64,000 nucleotides of DNA from Trichobilharzia regenti (Eukaryota; Platyhelminthes; Trematoda; Strigeidida; Schistosomatidae), in contig OX235262.1 of assembly GCA_944472135.2 (NCBI GenBank), positions 63,550,887 through 63,614,886 of the forward strand, read 5' to 3'. Positions 46,263 to 58,727 of this stretch are shown in pieces. Both the position numbers and the translations under genes were made by a program. Within the stretch, counting starts at the first letter, position 1; the number at the start of each line of letters is the position of its first letter. The notes under the pieces were generated by a model, which saw only the letters and a list, made by a program, of their open reading frames with translations, had not been told where the DNA came from and did no database searches.

Positions 46263-47314
46263 GCCGGAAAAACTCAACACAGAGAACGTTAGACTGAAAA
46301 TCTAAATGTCTGTATTTCGATCCCGGGTTCCAGCAATCGTTTGCATATTTTGCACAACTCACCTACTATTATAAGTAATAAAATATAACTGGAATAGGTG
46401 ACTAAAGTCAGAACCTAGTTGATAGCTCGGTCTCTTGACTGAGCTGGTAGAACATGGGGTCGCTAGTTCGAGTCCTGCCACTACCTAGATTTCTTCATTT
46501 CACCCCCAATTATCACTCGTCACACTAATAATAATCTCCCAGACCGAATCACAATATCACACATAGTTGTGTAGAATAAAGTTCATACATATTTCAAATA
46601 AGGAGTTCATTTGAGTAATCTGAAATAAAATCCCTAAAAGGCAAATGACTGGCTGATTCAATACACATTCACACGTTAAACTAATGGTGGAATTTAACAG
46701 TCTCTTATCTAAATATTTTATCTCATTACCAAACTGAAATAATTCCGGATGAAATCTCAATTTAAAGAATTCAAGTAAATTCAAATAAAATGATTCAGTC
46801 ACAGGAACAAAAACTTAAGTGAATTATAGAGTTTCTATTTTACCTTAGTCTTATACAGTAATTCGAATTTCGTTTCCTCATATTTAAACACTATGCTTAA
46901 ATGGTTTAACTAAATTAATGGTGAAAAAATATTTGCAATGAGGATTCAGTTTACTTCATGAACTTAGCTGTCGTACGATGAAATATTTCAAGCTGTTGGA
47001 AATCCCTGTCAAGTTTAGATTTCGTCACCCATCATCTTGACTTGGATAATCATTGTAAAATGGGGAACATCACAGTACTGATTAGTCTTATTTCGGAGCA
47101 CTTCATCCTTGTATTACTATCACCTTACGAGACACAGAATCCAGAATGTTCGGGTTACTAAGCTACCACGTTACTATTCAAATAATGTATCGGAATCTAA
47201 CTTTCCATGAGAAAGCAACACTGCCCGACATAATGAGCCTTCAAGCAACACCTTCTCATTAAAAATCCAGGGAATCCATCATGTAATCATTCACAAACGA
47301 CCAGTGGGTTAATT
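46263..47314. other. intron sequence with tRNA-like scraps
   Basis: 46270-46345 and 46428-46490 contain B-box-like stretches (tttcgatcccgggttcc, gttcgagtcctg) but no cloverleaf that I can complete. The rest is AT-rich and unassigned. Confidence 0.35.
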
Positions 47315-47480
47315 TTCAAATATTGAACTAATGGGGATTTCGTTAGTTGTGTAACCTGAAGATTTTGGGCTCGACCTATACTTTGGTCATAAACACTGGT
47401 GAGATGCTTTGAAATAGGGCGAAATAGCCACTCAAAGCTATCCGATTTTCCCTGATTCCCTAAGTGACTTGCGTTCACAA
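47315..47480 (+). repeat. hammerhead-SINE fragment, decayed
   Basis: The plus strand has gtaacctgaagattttgggc, ctggtgagat, gggcgaaatagcc. Only the outline of the body is left. Confidence 0.45.
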
Positions 47481-47679
47481 TTACATTCAACCAGAAATTT
47501 ATCTTACTGCTTCAGACTAAAAATTTGGATATTTATGTGGGAAAAAGTTTTATTTTTTAGTTGCGTAATCTCTTAATTATCGAAGCTCTTGTCCAATAGT
47601 GCCTAAATATTCACCAGACTTGTGGTGAAAAAAGGGGACAAGTGGAACACTCCAAGTACCATGTAAAGATAGTTTTTTT

Positions 47680-47898
47680 TCCTTCACGTTCCCAGTGGAA
47701 CATAGGGCTCCAAGCTAGTGGCTTGAAGTTTCTGTAGCAGTGTTTATTTTTACACGATAGCCTCATGCACAACCTTTCCTCTTTATCAGCATTATTTCTG
47801 GCATAGAGAGGTAAAGGAGTGCGTCGGTGGCCGGTGATCAAACCCAGGACCACATGCATGGCTGGCGAGCGTGCTAACCACTGTGCCACCGACGCACA
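47680..47898 (-). repeat. tRNA-Gly-type SINE, well preserved
   Basis: The minus strand begins gtgcgtcggtggcacagtgg and has ttagcacgctcgcc, a B box ggtttgatcac, ggccaccgacgcac, and the tail ggagccctatgttccactg, which matches the 3' end of the RTE elements. Confidence 0.8.
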
Positions 47899-47944
47899 TT
47901 TAAAGAAAGATACTCGCCGATTAAATTGGTTGGCGGTGGGGCTA

Positions 47945-48170
47945 TAACATAGTGAACTGGCTGAAGTTAGAATCCAGTGGTCATCACATTCCCTTCCAGT
48001 GACTGAATATTAACGTAATCGCCAGTTAACCTACGGGTTCTGTGTTCCATCCTTAGTAGGCTGCTGTATACATATTACTGAATAGTCCTGTAGTAGGGTC
48101 AAACAACTGTCCAGTGCTCCTTAGTTTTCAGTGATCTTATAGTGAGTTTCAGTTTGTGATGAAATCCAAG
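47945..48170 (+). repeat. hammerhead-SINE copy, decayed
   Basis: The plus strand has head, gggttctgtgttcc in place of a B box, core CUGAAUA, a mispaired stem II, GUC and cagtgctcc, and tail. It lies head to tail with the RTE fragment that starts at 48215. Confidence 0.6.
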
Positions 48171-48214
48171 ATGTCGCTCAATAAGTTATAAGTAGAAACC
48201 ATTAAGGTTATATT

Positions 48215-49075
48215 ATTATTATTTACTATATCCTTTAATTCCTAGAGGAACATTGGGCTTCAGCTGCGCGTCTCCATTGCCTTCGGTTTTCTGCCAACTT
48301 TTTCACTCCACTCCAAGTCTGCCCACATGCTTTCGTCTCCTCCTCACATGACCTCCTCCAAATCACCCTTGCACCGACGACCAACTCACCACTTCCCTTT
48401 CGGGTTCCACTCGAGCGATGGCTTGTCTAGTGATGTCACTTGATGGTTTCCTCAGAGTATGGTCAATCCATCTCCATTTCTTCCTGCCTATTTGTTGCAC
48501 AATCGGTTCCTGGTTGGTTCGCTCCCAGAGATCCCTGATGCTGATCTTTTTGCCGGCCATCTGATCTTGAGTGGTATTGAGCGAAGACAACTGTTGATGA
48601 AGGTCTATAGTTTGTTTGAGATGCTCTTTATGACTCGTCAAGTCTCTGATCCGTATAGTGAGTAGCACTGACTTCACATTGGAGTTGAAAACCCGGATGT
48701 TATTTTTGATGCTGAGTGTTATTGACCTCCACACAGACTTGAGAGTAATGAAAGCCTGTCTTGCTTTTCCGATTCTGGCTTTGATGTCCTCGTCAGTCCC
48801 ACTTGTAGTTGAAACGATGCTTCCCAGGTAGGTAAAGAAGTTGTTTCTTTCAGGTTCCTCCCATTTATGCTGATTGTTGCCTTTGTTGTTGTTGCTGTTG
48901 GTGTTGGCCAGGAATCTTCATCACCTCTGTTTTATCTATGTTCACTTGAAGTCCTATGTTTGATGCTTCTTCTGTCAGCTTGTTGCTTTTCACTTGCATA
49001 TCTTACAGTTTGTGGGAAATCAGACATATATCATCGGCGAAGTCCAGATCCTCCAAGTATTTTGTGTGGGTCCAT
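48215..49075 (-). repeat. RTE LINE 3' part
   Basis: The minus strand gives WRSITLSIKNNIRVFNSNVK, then [20 protein letters not shown] with WIDHTLRKPSSDITRQA, typical of the RTE C-terminus. Frames are broken. It lies in the large odd-skipped intron. Confidence 0.8.
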
Positions 49076-49805
49076 TAAGGTTATAAAATCGTGAAATTAT
49101 GATGGAGTGAGACAACTTTTCTTACAGAGTTTTTAGGATAGTTTAGTGATGTACTACAATCTACCATTAAATGGGGGAGGGAAACAGACTTGAACTAAAA
49201 CTCATAAACACTTCGATTGTATTTAAGGGTATATTACGTAATGTGAAATAAATGTCTAGTTATAGAATATATGTTAAGTGTAAGATAGATGAGTGCACAT
49301 TACAGTCGGTTGTCAAACATAAGTTAGTTAAGCAATTCTCAGTGTTTGCATCCTCTAGCTTACTTATAAAAGATTCGGCAGACATTCAGAATACTTCTAA
49401 TTTACATCCCATCATGATAAGATTTTTCATTTATATCGTACCTATTAACCTTAACAGGTAGTATGCATTTTGAAAATGCTCAAAGAAATATCATGAATCT
49501 GTTATATTCTGTGAAGCTGGACACTATTGTAACGAGAGAAGACAATGGCCAGGCAACAGATCGTTTATTGAGAAAATCAACAGATATTTATAGATTTTTA
49601 TGTACATTATTATTCGTCATTATTAGCAGGGGATCAGCGTCTTCTGATTGGTTGTTTTCCTACTGAAGGTTATTATGTCATCTCTATGTTGCTGTTTCAG
49701 AGAAAGTCCGGTGATTTATTTGAGAATCGTATCCGCCCACGCTAAGTCTGCTGTGATTGGTTATTCAATTCCTCAAGGTTAGGCTTTCCATTATGGGTAA
49801 ATTTT
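49076..49805. other. no recognised feature (intron)
   Basis: Two short plus-strand open stretches (49252-49461, 49463-49666) have no domain. Nothing else is seen. Confidence 0.3.
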
Positions 49806-49950
49806 TGTTTTGATAAAGTCTCACAGTGTTATACAGTAATGTTTACTGATGACGTTTCGAGCACAATTTATTGCTCATAATCATATCGCCATGATATGAT
49901 TATACTCTACCACAGTGCACAAGTTTTATTCTTATATTAAGGTTAGGCTT
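49806..49950 (-). repeat. Penelope tail with hairpin-GAAAC-GUC motif
   Basis: Minus strand: atgattatgagcaataaa, ttgtgctcgaaacgtcat, cagtaaacattactg. The gagc/gctc hairpin is perfect and is followed by GAAAC and GUC, the order of a hammerhead core. The ctaccacagtgcacaagt block next to it is on the opposite strand relative to 31941-32100, so the tail is rearranged. Confidence 0.6.
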
Positions 49951-50077
49951 TGTTCTTGTTTTTTTATCATGATCCCGATTTGGGACGTAAACATTGACGT
50001 CAATTGTTGTCTACAATTTTGTCTAACAGATAGCTCTCACCCACTATCACTTCATTTAAACTTCTGAAGGCAATCAT

Positions 50078-50280
50078 TCCTTGCTTTCCGAGTGGAACGC
50101 GGGACTTCAACCTCCGATGTTTTAGTAGCGGCAGTGTTCTTTTGATGTCCAATCCTCCCGTCTTCCTACATTTACTACGGGATAGTACATTGGGTGAGGT
50201 TTACGTGTGAGTCGGCCGGCAATCAAGCCTGAACCTGTGACATGGTTGACAAGCATTTTGCCATTAAACCACCAATACAT
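50078..50280 (-). repeat. tRNA-Gly-type SINE, diverged
   Basis: The tail end (tgctttccgagtggaacgcg) comes first and the head (ccattaaaccaccaatacat) last on the plus strand. The middle is shorter than in other copies. Confidence 0.6.
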
Positions 50281-51617
50281 AAAGGAAAGTTAATCAAATG
50301 TAAGAAGTTATACAGCTTTGTACAAGATGACTTATTAAGTCAATCTTAAGTGAAAATGATAACTAGTCATGTTTTATCTCAATTGAATAGATGTTATAAA
50401 GAGTTATATTTCAATAGTCTATATACAGAATAACAGAGGAATCAATTAGTCGACATAAGTTTTGTTTTATTCAGTTGAATCAATTAATGAAAGTCTCATT
50501 TATTTATTTATTTTACTCAAATATTTAACGACAAAAACTGAAAAAAATACTCACACGTTCTTTAAAATATTTCAAAATATGTAAGTAATATATTACTGAT
50601 TTAACACGTCCATCAGAAAAAAGAGTGAAAAAAAAGGAATTAAGAGTTTAAAAAAATATTATTTCTCTCTAAAATATATTACAGTAGTTTTTGTGGCATT
50701 TTGTATACTTAAATACACAAGGATATAATGTTACCTTGGTAACAATGTACTCAGAAGCCTATGTATATACTCGTTGGTATATGCGATTATTAATCTGTCT
50801 AGTGGCACGTATGACTATATAAGCGCATCAGTCACATTCCGTCAACAACCAACCAACTAACAGACCCATGTACAACACACACACACACAGACAAAGTCAA
50901 ATCTCCAATCTAAAGGTGTGCATAACACATGAGCAAAATCTTTTTTTTCACGATAAGACACATTCTATATTAGTAGAATTTCTGAGTCCATAACTGTTTT
51001 GATAATGATAAAATCAAAAGAACAGTAAAGAATTTGGATATACATTTTTATTTGAGTCAACTGAATCCAATCTTTCGATTGGTTAGTCCGATAAATACAT
51101 TAAACTATTATCTTTAATGAGTATTTATAGTTTTATTTATTTACGTGTCCATTTTAAGATAAATATTTTTTGTAATCATCAATGTGTGTTAATTAAATCG
51201 AGCACTTCTGGTAACTAAGATGGATAAGAAAAAAAGGAAATGATAACTTTCATTCATCGTCCATAATTTGTTTGTCTGACTATCTCTGCGTATGTGCGTG
51301 GGCGTTTGTGAACGTCTGTACGCATGACACACGCACACATAAAGCATGCCACACATACACATACCGTCCCTTGGAATAAACGATTATACACTCACTAGTC
51401 GGTTAGTTCATAAGTAGTGAGATAGGCAGCACAGTTACAACACATTTGAATTATTTCTTTTTTCAAATTTTATTTTGTATTTTATCAATTTCATCTTGTC
51501 CAAATTTATTCCTACCTTCTGATCCAGTAGGTGAAATTGTGATTACAATTAACAGAAATGGTCAGTTGTTAATTATAGTCGATAAGTAGTGCGCGTAATT
51601 TGTTTCGTCTTAAAAAA

Positions 51618-51648
<31 letters not shown>

Positions 51649-52816
51649 AATAACAAACAAAATTACTTTAGAAATTTACACAGATTGAAATTTAGGTTAG
51701 AATTGAAATTTATTTAAAGTTTTTGTTACATTGTATTTGTCTATTTCATTTTTTAATCAAAGTACTGTGCATTTCATATGCCTTTGTTTGTGTGCGCTTG
51801 TATGTGAATAAAAGTATTGTTGATCCTCAAGTGGTATTTAGAACAGATAAACTGAGGCACATACACACACATGTATACAGGTGTTCTGCGCGATGAACAT
51901 GCACACAAATCCCTGTGCATACAATATTACGTTCAATTACAATAATATTGTAAAGCACGTAGTTGTTCACAGAAATCGATTCGATATTGTTAATCATAAT
52001 AATAAGAGAATGAAATAATATGATTAAAGTTACTACCACTAATACTATTACTGTAGTGAGTGCTACTTATAACCTGATATAAGTAGTATATCAGTAAACG
52101 AGTTCAAAAAAGCAACAAAATGCCTAGGACATTGGAAAAACCAAATCGAAGAAGAAAACTGTCAGAAGAACGTTACAAACAGTGTACAGAATCCAACAAG
52201 CTATCGATTGTGGTGATATTTGACCAATTTTAAATGATGTGCAAATAAAGCACTGAAGATAAGGTATACCTAATTTATATACCTACAATGAATTTGCTCG
52301 ATAGACGCTGGCCCTGTCAGGCAAAAGTCCGACACAAATACAGATGGAATCCGAGCAGAAGCATTGAAAATGGACCCACAGACAACAGCGGACTTGATGA
52401 CGCCTTATCGGTCTTTTCTTCTTTACCTTATTACCATTACTAACATTTAGTTGTATATCACTGACAGTTATAAATGAGTAATCTTCACTTAATTTGTTCG
52501 AGCTAGTTTATACATTAAGTAATAGTAGTGGATTTTTTATGGACGTTAACAGTCAGGGGTCTTATCTACTGAAAGTATTCATTACCATTCGGTTCACTGA
52601 TGTCACTAGAGTCGTTTTTTGTTTACCAACTTTTATTAGTCAGCAGTTGGTGTACCCAACAAGACTGATTTCAGTGACTGAATATTAGTTTCTTAGATAA
52701 ATGACAACAACTTATAAAATCAGCAAATTTTTATATTTGTACTCTTCGTTTAACTTAAAATATGGAATCATTCAACCCTTAATGAATAAAATCTATATAT
52801 ATATATACAAACATAC
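50281..52816. other. intron sequence, mostly simple
   Basis: AT-rich. (ac)n near 50875-50888, (att)n at 51617-51648, and (ca)n-like runs near 51330-51362 and 51858-51872. I see no exon with flanking splice signals here, but a small one could be missed. Confidence 0.4.
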
Positions 52817-53219
52817 CTTGAATCTGTAGCCTTCAGATGAATTCCAGTTAAGCGATTACTTCTGTTTTCTTTAAAATTTACAATCCGCCTCTCCATTGCT
52901 ATGGCTGAAATGGTTGTTGTTGTTGTCGTCGTCGTCGTTGAAGCTGCTGCTAGTATTGACGACGATATGGAGGATGACAGAGGTGACAGTACCCCTGATG
53001 ATGAATTCATCAATGATGATTCAATGTTGTAAACACTGGAATTATTTGTAGTTTCAATACTTCTACTGATCAACTGTTGATTGGGATAATACTGATTTTC
53101 ATGATGAAATTGCATTGATTGCAGATTAAATGATGATGAACTGGGCACATTTCGAATGCTATTCACTTCAGCATCAATACACGATTGTGCTAAATGTTTA
53201 AAATCAAAGTGTGTTTCTA
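52817..53219 (-). CDS. odd-skipped-related gene, exon upstream of the linker
   Basis: A 403-bp exon from a CAG/TAG acceptor to TTCAAG|GTATGT. It encodes ETHFDFKHLAQSCIDAEVNS near its start. FDF-LA is a short conserved block in Osr proteins. Then come Ser/Gln/Asn-rich sequence, a Thr run encoded by (gtt/gtc)n, and MERRIVNFKENRSNRLTGIH to KATDS. Length and phase (two bases in, two out) fit the neighbours exactly. The acceptor is a tandem CAGTAG; either AG keeps the frame and changes one residue (Val-Glu or Glu). Confidence 0.82.
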
Positions 53220-54159
53220 CTGGATTCATCAGAAAAATAACAAAACGAGGGGAATATAAAGTGAATATATATATTTTTGTAAAGGGAATAGTATGATAAT
53301 AATAATTTAAGAAAATAATTTTAAAGCAAATCAGAAATGGCGAATAGACCATTGCAAATGTCTTCATTGCATTCAGAATGCCACTATTGAACACCAGCTG
53401 TATATCGTGATACACTTTTTATTTCAGCACGGGTGATTACAGTTAGCTAACTTAGTTCCTCCTATCAATTATCAATTGGGTAAATCTGAACGGTTGGAGA
53501 AATTCATGCTGCTTTAAACCTTTGAACTAGAATCATTCAACGTCTAGGTCACCAGCTTGACATTCAAGACCAAAATAAAATCGCATTTTAGTTTGCAGTT
53601 CAATGTTATATAGCTTGTTTACAACATAGGGCAGAGATTTCATTCAAGACAGCTCGAAGCTAGACTACTACACTGATCCTGATCTGATGATCAGTCGTGT
53701 CTACAGAGTGTTGTTCGTGCTTTCTCAGTCATGCTACATACAGCCTGTTTATGAGCAACAGTGCGCAAAAAATCCAGCTTCGTTGTACTTTACATACTAC
53801 TGAGTAATGTATATGAGTAGTTGGATACCACTGACATCAACCAGTAGTGATTGCTACCCAGAGTAAAGTGATTTAAGCACTGAGCGACAGTTACACTTGT
53901 TTAGGACCTAGATCACTACCAATGTACCAAGTTTAACTCGACTCAAACCACCCAGGTGATTGCCTTTTATGATATCAAGTCGCTCACTCATTTTGAACTG
54001 AGTAATTTTGGTTCCCAAAAAAACGGTGATGAAATTCCACCTCGAACTGTGTGTAAACTGAAAATTCTGAATTCGATTTATAGTAGTTGATTCATGTTAG
54101 ACAATTAGGCAATGGATGAAAAATATTCAAATCAACAAGTTTCCCGGTGATTTCTGAAA
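53220..54159. other. intron sequence
   Basis: Contains weak SINE-like scraps near 53930-54120 (caccaggtgattgcc type), otherwise unassigned. Confidence 0.35.
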
Positions 54160-54690
54160 TTTTTTTGTTCGGACACTCATCAGTAACTAGCGTAATGTGT
54201 CTAGTCCTATATTTGGTGCAGACTGAATTCTGTCAGTCAAGTTTGCAATATGGCCACCAACCTAGGTGACTTGTTATCACGGTGTACTGTGTACTGCCTC
54301 CAACCATCTAGTATAGACAATTCACAGTGTACCGCGATAGTGAACCACCTAGCATGCTGGTCATATTGCAAACTTGATTGATAGAATTCAGTCTGCGTCA
54401 AACAAAAGACTAGACACATTACACTAGTTGCTGACTAGTGTCTGATAAAAATATCCACTACAGTCCTCCAGGAGGTCGATCGTGAGCGTGAATAACTCAG
54501 TGGTAACGTCTGTGACTGCAGCACTGGGTGACACAGGTTCGAATCTAAGAAGGGATATAAGTTTCTTGAAGGATGCAGATACGCCTTGCTGACAAGTGCC
54601 AACTAGAACGAAAGCTAAGTAGAAGGTTTCTTGGCAATTGCCTCCAACTATCTAATATCGACGATTTATAAATCGACTACTTAAATCAAT
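54160..54690 (+). repeat. third SINE family with long foldback
   Basis: 54218-54285 and 54322-54397 are imperfect inverted copies (tcaagtttgcaatatggcca and its reverse). They are followed by the tRNA-like head aactcagtggtaacgtctgt and B box aggttcgaatc. Downstream, gctgacaagtgccaactaga then acgaaagc resembles a decayed hammerhead. Confidence 0.65.
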
Positions 54691-55409
54691 CGGTTACAGT
54701 TTCGTGTATTATTGATATTAAACCGTGTTATTTACTGTTGTTTATCATTTCTAAGCTAGAAGAACTAATCTCTGTTGATATATAGTCTTGCACAGCTGAC
54801 GCTTCAACGAAAACGATGAAACAACATTCAGCTGACAAGAAAGACATCAACTAGAAGATCGTTAGAAAAGGACAAATGCTAGTACAGGCTGTTCATTTCA
54901 ATATAGTAAAAATAAACAAATAGTTATAAATTCTACTGGACAATAACTGCTAGCAGTGTATGCATGAAAGGTTGTTTTCTTAGGTTAGGAATCCTACTGG
55001 GAAGAATGCGTTCTGAATTTCATTTCCATTGAGAATACCATCAATTACTCACGTGCATTCAGCATTCTACTGCTAACCACCAGTCTGTTAAATAATAATT
55101 TCATGTACCTCTGATAAATAAACAAGTACTCATCAGTGTACTAATTTCAAAAGAATGTGTGTGTTCGAAATTAGACCATTTACTCATCATAAGGGTGAGT
55201 ACAAAACTTATCTCCAGAAAAAATTCACTCCCCCCGTTCTTTCCTATCTCTTTGATGTAATAGGTTTGAGACGATCAATAAAAGTCTGAATTTCCTCAGG
55301 TAGTTAGTGTTGTCCACGACTTTGCGTGATTTAAAAGAATATTCCAATCATTTCAAATGTCACATTTACATGTCTTAAAAGTGTTTCTTAGATTTTTCAG
55401 GTAACTGTA
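54691..55409. other. intron sequence, no recognised feature
   Basis: AT-rich, no domain or repeat recognised. Confidence 0.3.
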
Positions 55410-55625
55410 ATATTTTTACGAGTTGATCACGGATTGATATCAGTTAGAGACCCATTGAAAACCAGGGAGTACTGGACAGTTGCTTCCTCCGTCCTAGTTT
55501 GGGAATCATCGGCAGTACGGTCCGCACAGCAGGGGGTTCGAACTCAGAACCTTACGGTTACAAGGCAAGCTCGTATACCATTCAGCCACTGGGACCCGAT
55601 TCAACGGCTCATGAATTGTAACTTC
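55410..55625 (-). repeat. full-length hammerhead SINE, core mutated
   Basis: The minus strand has head ggtcccagtggctgaatggt, a B box gagttcgaaccc, and perfect stem I guacug/caguac, but core CCGAUGA and a stem II widened by inserted bases. Tail ends gatatcaatccgtg. It shares its core change with 62030-62260, which suggests a subfamily. Confidence 0.75.
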
Positions 55626-55825
55626 TACTGTAATATTTATTGAGTTGTTCGTTATAGTATGCGCGAAAATACCTTGTAATTCCCCTTTTCTTCACTGTTG
55701 TCACAAAGTGGTAAACTTATATTGATGAGCTTGACCTACAACTTCATATTTTTCTACGTTTGATTAATTAAAACAAAAATAGGGAAGTAAATAAATGGTA
55801 AGTGATAGAACTTTTTTTATCTTAC

Positions 55826-57315
55826 CTTTTCGTACTTTTGAATTTTCATGAAAAGTTTTAAACCAACGTTTAGTATTGTTCAAGTTTTTATGATATACAG
55901 TCTTGTGATTCTTTGAATTCATTGAACATTGATTATTACACTTCGTTGTTTGTTTAACTCTTCTTTTTCCTCTTTGCTCTTCCCCCACTACTTCACCAGC
56001 CTCTCCTTCACTGACTCCTCCTTTATGCAATCCTTCTTGTTTCATTTGAACAATCTTTTGCATATGATAATCATAAGTATTGATTAATTGACTGAAACTA
56101 TTGTTAACTAATTCATACTCATTATTACTTGTATTACAAATTGGTAACTTATTAATGTCTACTGGTACTTGGGATGGTAGTGTTCTTGTTGTTGAAGGTG
56201 AGTTTATACAAGATTTCGCATTTATACACTCATTAAACATCATCCCTTGGATATAGTTGCTATATACACTGTCGTATGCGTGATTATTGGCATTCTGAGA
56301 ATGAGTATTCATCATATTTAAACTATTTATACTAGTATTGTTCTGGTTAACTTTAAATGAATTAATTTCTTGTTCATTTTTCAATGTAGAAATTCCGGTG
56401 AAATTAAATTGTGACAGAGGCTATTACTATCTCTTGTAGTAGTATTTATGTTATTATTATTATTGTTATTATTACTATAATTGTAATTCATGTAATAGTA
56501 GTAATAAAATAAAATATTTTGGTAAATTCTCTCAATAAAGTTATTTGTCAGTATCTTCATTTGTTCACTTTCTTCTCCTTCATTTTTTGCTTTCTTGCTT
56601 TGTACTTGATGATTACATTGAGTTTCACTATTATCAGTGTACGCGTTTTCTGTTGTTTTGATCAATGTCGGTTCAATGTGTTCAATGCGTTTTGTTAAAT
56701 ATTGAAAATTATCTTCATTTCTATTATTGCTATTATTATTACTTAGAATATTTCTAATAGAATTTGGTATATTGCTTTGATTATTATTATTATTATCTAA
56801 TGACATATCTGTACAATTATATGAACTGGAAGGTGTTGTAGAAATGGATAGTGGTACTGAATATGAGGAGACAGACGATGACGAGAATGAGGATGATGCA
56901 GAACAGGAAGGTAGAGGAGCACAGAAACCTGTAGATGTGACTGATGCAGAATAGTTGAAGACATGAGGTAGGTTATTCAACGGACTGTTATTTTTATTAT
57001 CTGATAATTGTGTTATACTTGCAGGTGACAATGTTGAAGATGAGGAACACGGAGATGACAGGGTTGCTGAATTCATCCAGTTATGTGTGATACTACTAGA
57101 ATTATTTGTTATATTAGTAATATCATTGCTAGTTGGTGTAGTATTCATTGTTGTCATATTATTAGAATTATTTTTAAACCATTCACATAACAGCATCAAA
57201 TACTGTTGCATTTGTGAATAGAAATTTTCGCATTTCAATTGATCCGTTAACATTTGATTTAAACAATTTGCTTTACAATGTTGATTCAATGCATCCGTTG
57301 ATTTTGTAGGCACAT
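55826..57315 (-). CDS. odd-skipped-related gene, large N-terminal exon (one frame break)
   Basis: The exon runs from a likely acceptor ACCTTATAG at 57316 to AAAAG|GTAAGA at 55825. Its last base joins the next exon as a Val codon. The first in-frame Met is at 57253-57251. Two open parts, 57315-56384 and about 56420-55826, overlap in different frames near 56390-56420, so an indel or an unrecognised small intron lies there. The protein is low complexity, rich in Asn, Ser, Thr and Tyr (poly-Asn and Tyr-run near 56440-56500), with EEQRGKRRVKQ near the end. Such N-terminal expansion is common in fluke regulators. Upstream exons are not seen and may be outside. Confidence 0.72.
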
Positions 57316-57514
57316 CTATAAGGTAGGTTTATTTACAGTGACAAAACAGAAGAAAAAAGTGGAGGATGAATATTACTAAACACTTTTATATAACGTGTAA
57401 AACATTAAAAACATTGTACTCACTACGTAGTGAATCAGCAGTCTGTTGGGTATTATATAAGATAGACCGTTATAATGAATCGTTATCATCTAGATGGCCT
57501 TAGTTTATATATAT
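57316..57514. other. intron or upstream region of the odd-skipped gene
   Basis: Short AT-rich stretch with no exon recognised. Confidence 0.35.
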
Positions 57515-57790
57515 ATTGTTATTAGTATTCCCTTGGGTTCTGAGGATTTCAGTATAACATTTCTACTTCCCTTTGTTCTCCACATTCCTTTTCGATGGCT
57601 GCATGATTGAGCATAAGCTTTCGTTTCCTTTTACACTATCTCCTTCATGTCACCCTCCGACGCTGAACTCATCATTCCCATTTGAAGGTTTGGAGCGCAG
57701 TATTACTCTACGGTCCAGTCCATTCCCATTTCCATGTACAAACCTTAGTCAATACAGAAACGTTTGAAACATCCACTCTCATAAGCTTGA
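57515..57790 (-). repeat. RTE LINE 3' fragment
   Basis: The plus strand starts tattcccttgggttctgagg and continues with the usual 3' region (tttacactatctccttcatg). 5' truncated. Confidence 0.65.
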
Positions 57791-58364
57791 GAAAGTCATT
57801 TGTTATAGAGAATACATCACTATTCATCACGTTTCGGTAACTTCTATCAACCTGAAATACAGAGTTGTAATCACTCATTATTATCCTGATAAATAAATAT
57901 CTTTATACCTGGATATTTGTCAGTGCAGAGACTGTCAATCTAAGTCTGATCATATCTAAATGATGCGGCATCAAGGATACACTGAGTAACAGCCACATGT
58001 CTAATGCCTATACTGTCATTTATATCATTGAATGTCTAAAAATCGCAGCTTCACTGGATTTCAAGAGATAATTATAGATAAGAATATATGTGTTCAGAAT
58101 AAGTCAAGACCTACTCATGAATTACTGACAACGATGTCTGGGATCAGACTGGAAAATTTAAGATTTAAAACACTAGTTCACATAACAAATCAACTCGAAA
58201 GTATTCTTTTCACTATCTACAAATAATATACCCTATTAGAATTACTTATAGTTTATGTATTTATAATGTTGATAATTTAGCTCAGATTTTTCTCTTTATA
58301 CTCCAGTTTTATATCCAACCTCCAGTTTTGCACTTTTATCACTTTGCAGGATTCGATTTTTTTT
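57791..58364. other. no recognised feature
   Basis: AT-rich. The open stretch 58032-58226 is unassigned. Confidence 0.3.
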
Positions 58365-58570
58365 TACTTCATTCTTTTGGGTTCCAAATGGAACATAGGA
58401 CTTAAGCTTGAGTTGTGGAGTTTCAGTACTGGTGGCGTTGTTTTTTTACGGAGCGCGCTGGCTAACTTTGAGCTTAATCCTTCTTCTTTACTGGGTTTAA
58501 TACCAGCTAAGCGGATGTAGCAGTGCACCACCCTGGAATCGAACCCGGACTGTGAGCATGGTTGCTTCCG
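58365..58570 (-). repeat. tRNA-Gly-type SINE
   Basis: RTE-like tail first on the plus strand (gggttccaaatggaacatag), then the family middle and the B box ggaatcgaacccgg. Confidence 0.7.
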
Positions 58571-58727
58571 CCATGGTATATATGGAATCTAGTTAACACT
58601 TTTAAGAAATTTCTCTTAAATAATTTGACAAGTTTATGCATGGTAAATAAACCTCATTAACTTATCTTACTTTCATAAGTTATCTTTAGGGATAGATAAT
58701 CCCCGTGTCAAAATAAGGTACTGCTAC

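Noticed and set aside
48459..49094. Plus-strand open stretches as genes
   Set aside because: They are antisense to an RTE fragment with clear minus-strand homology blocks.
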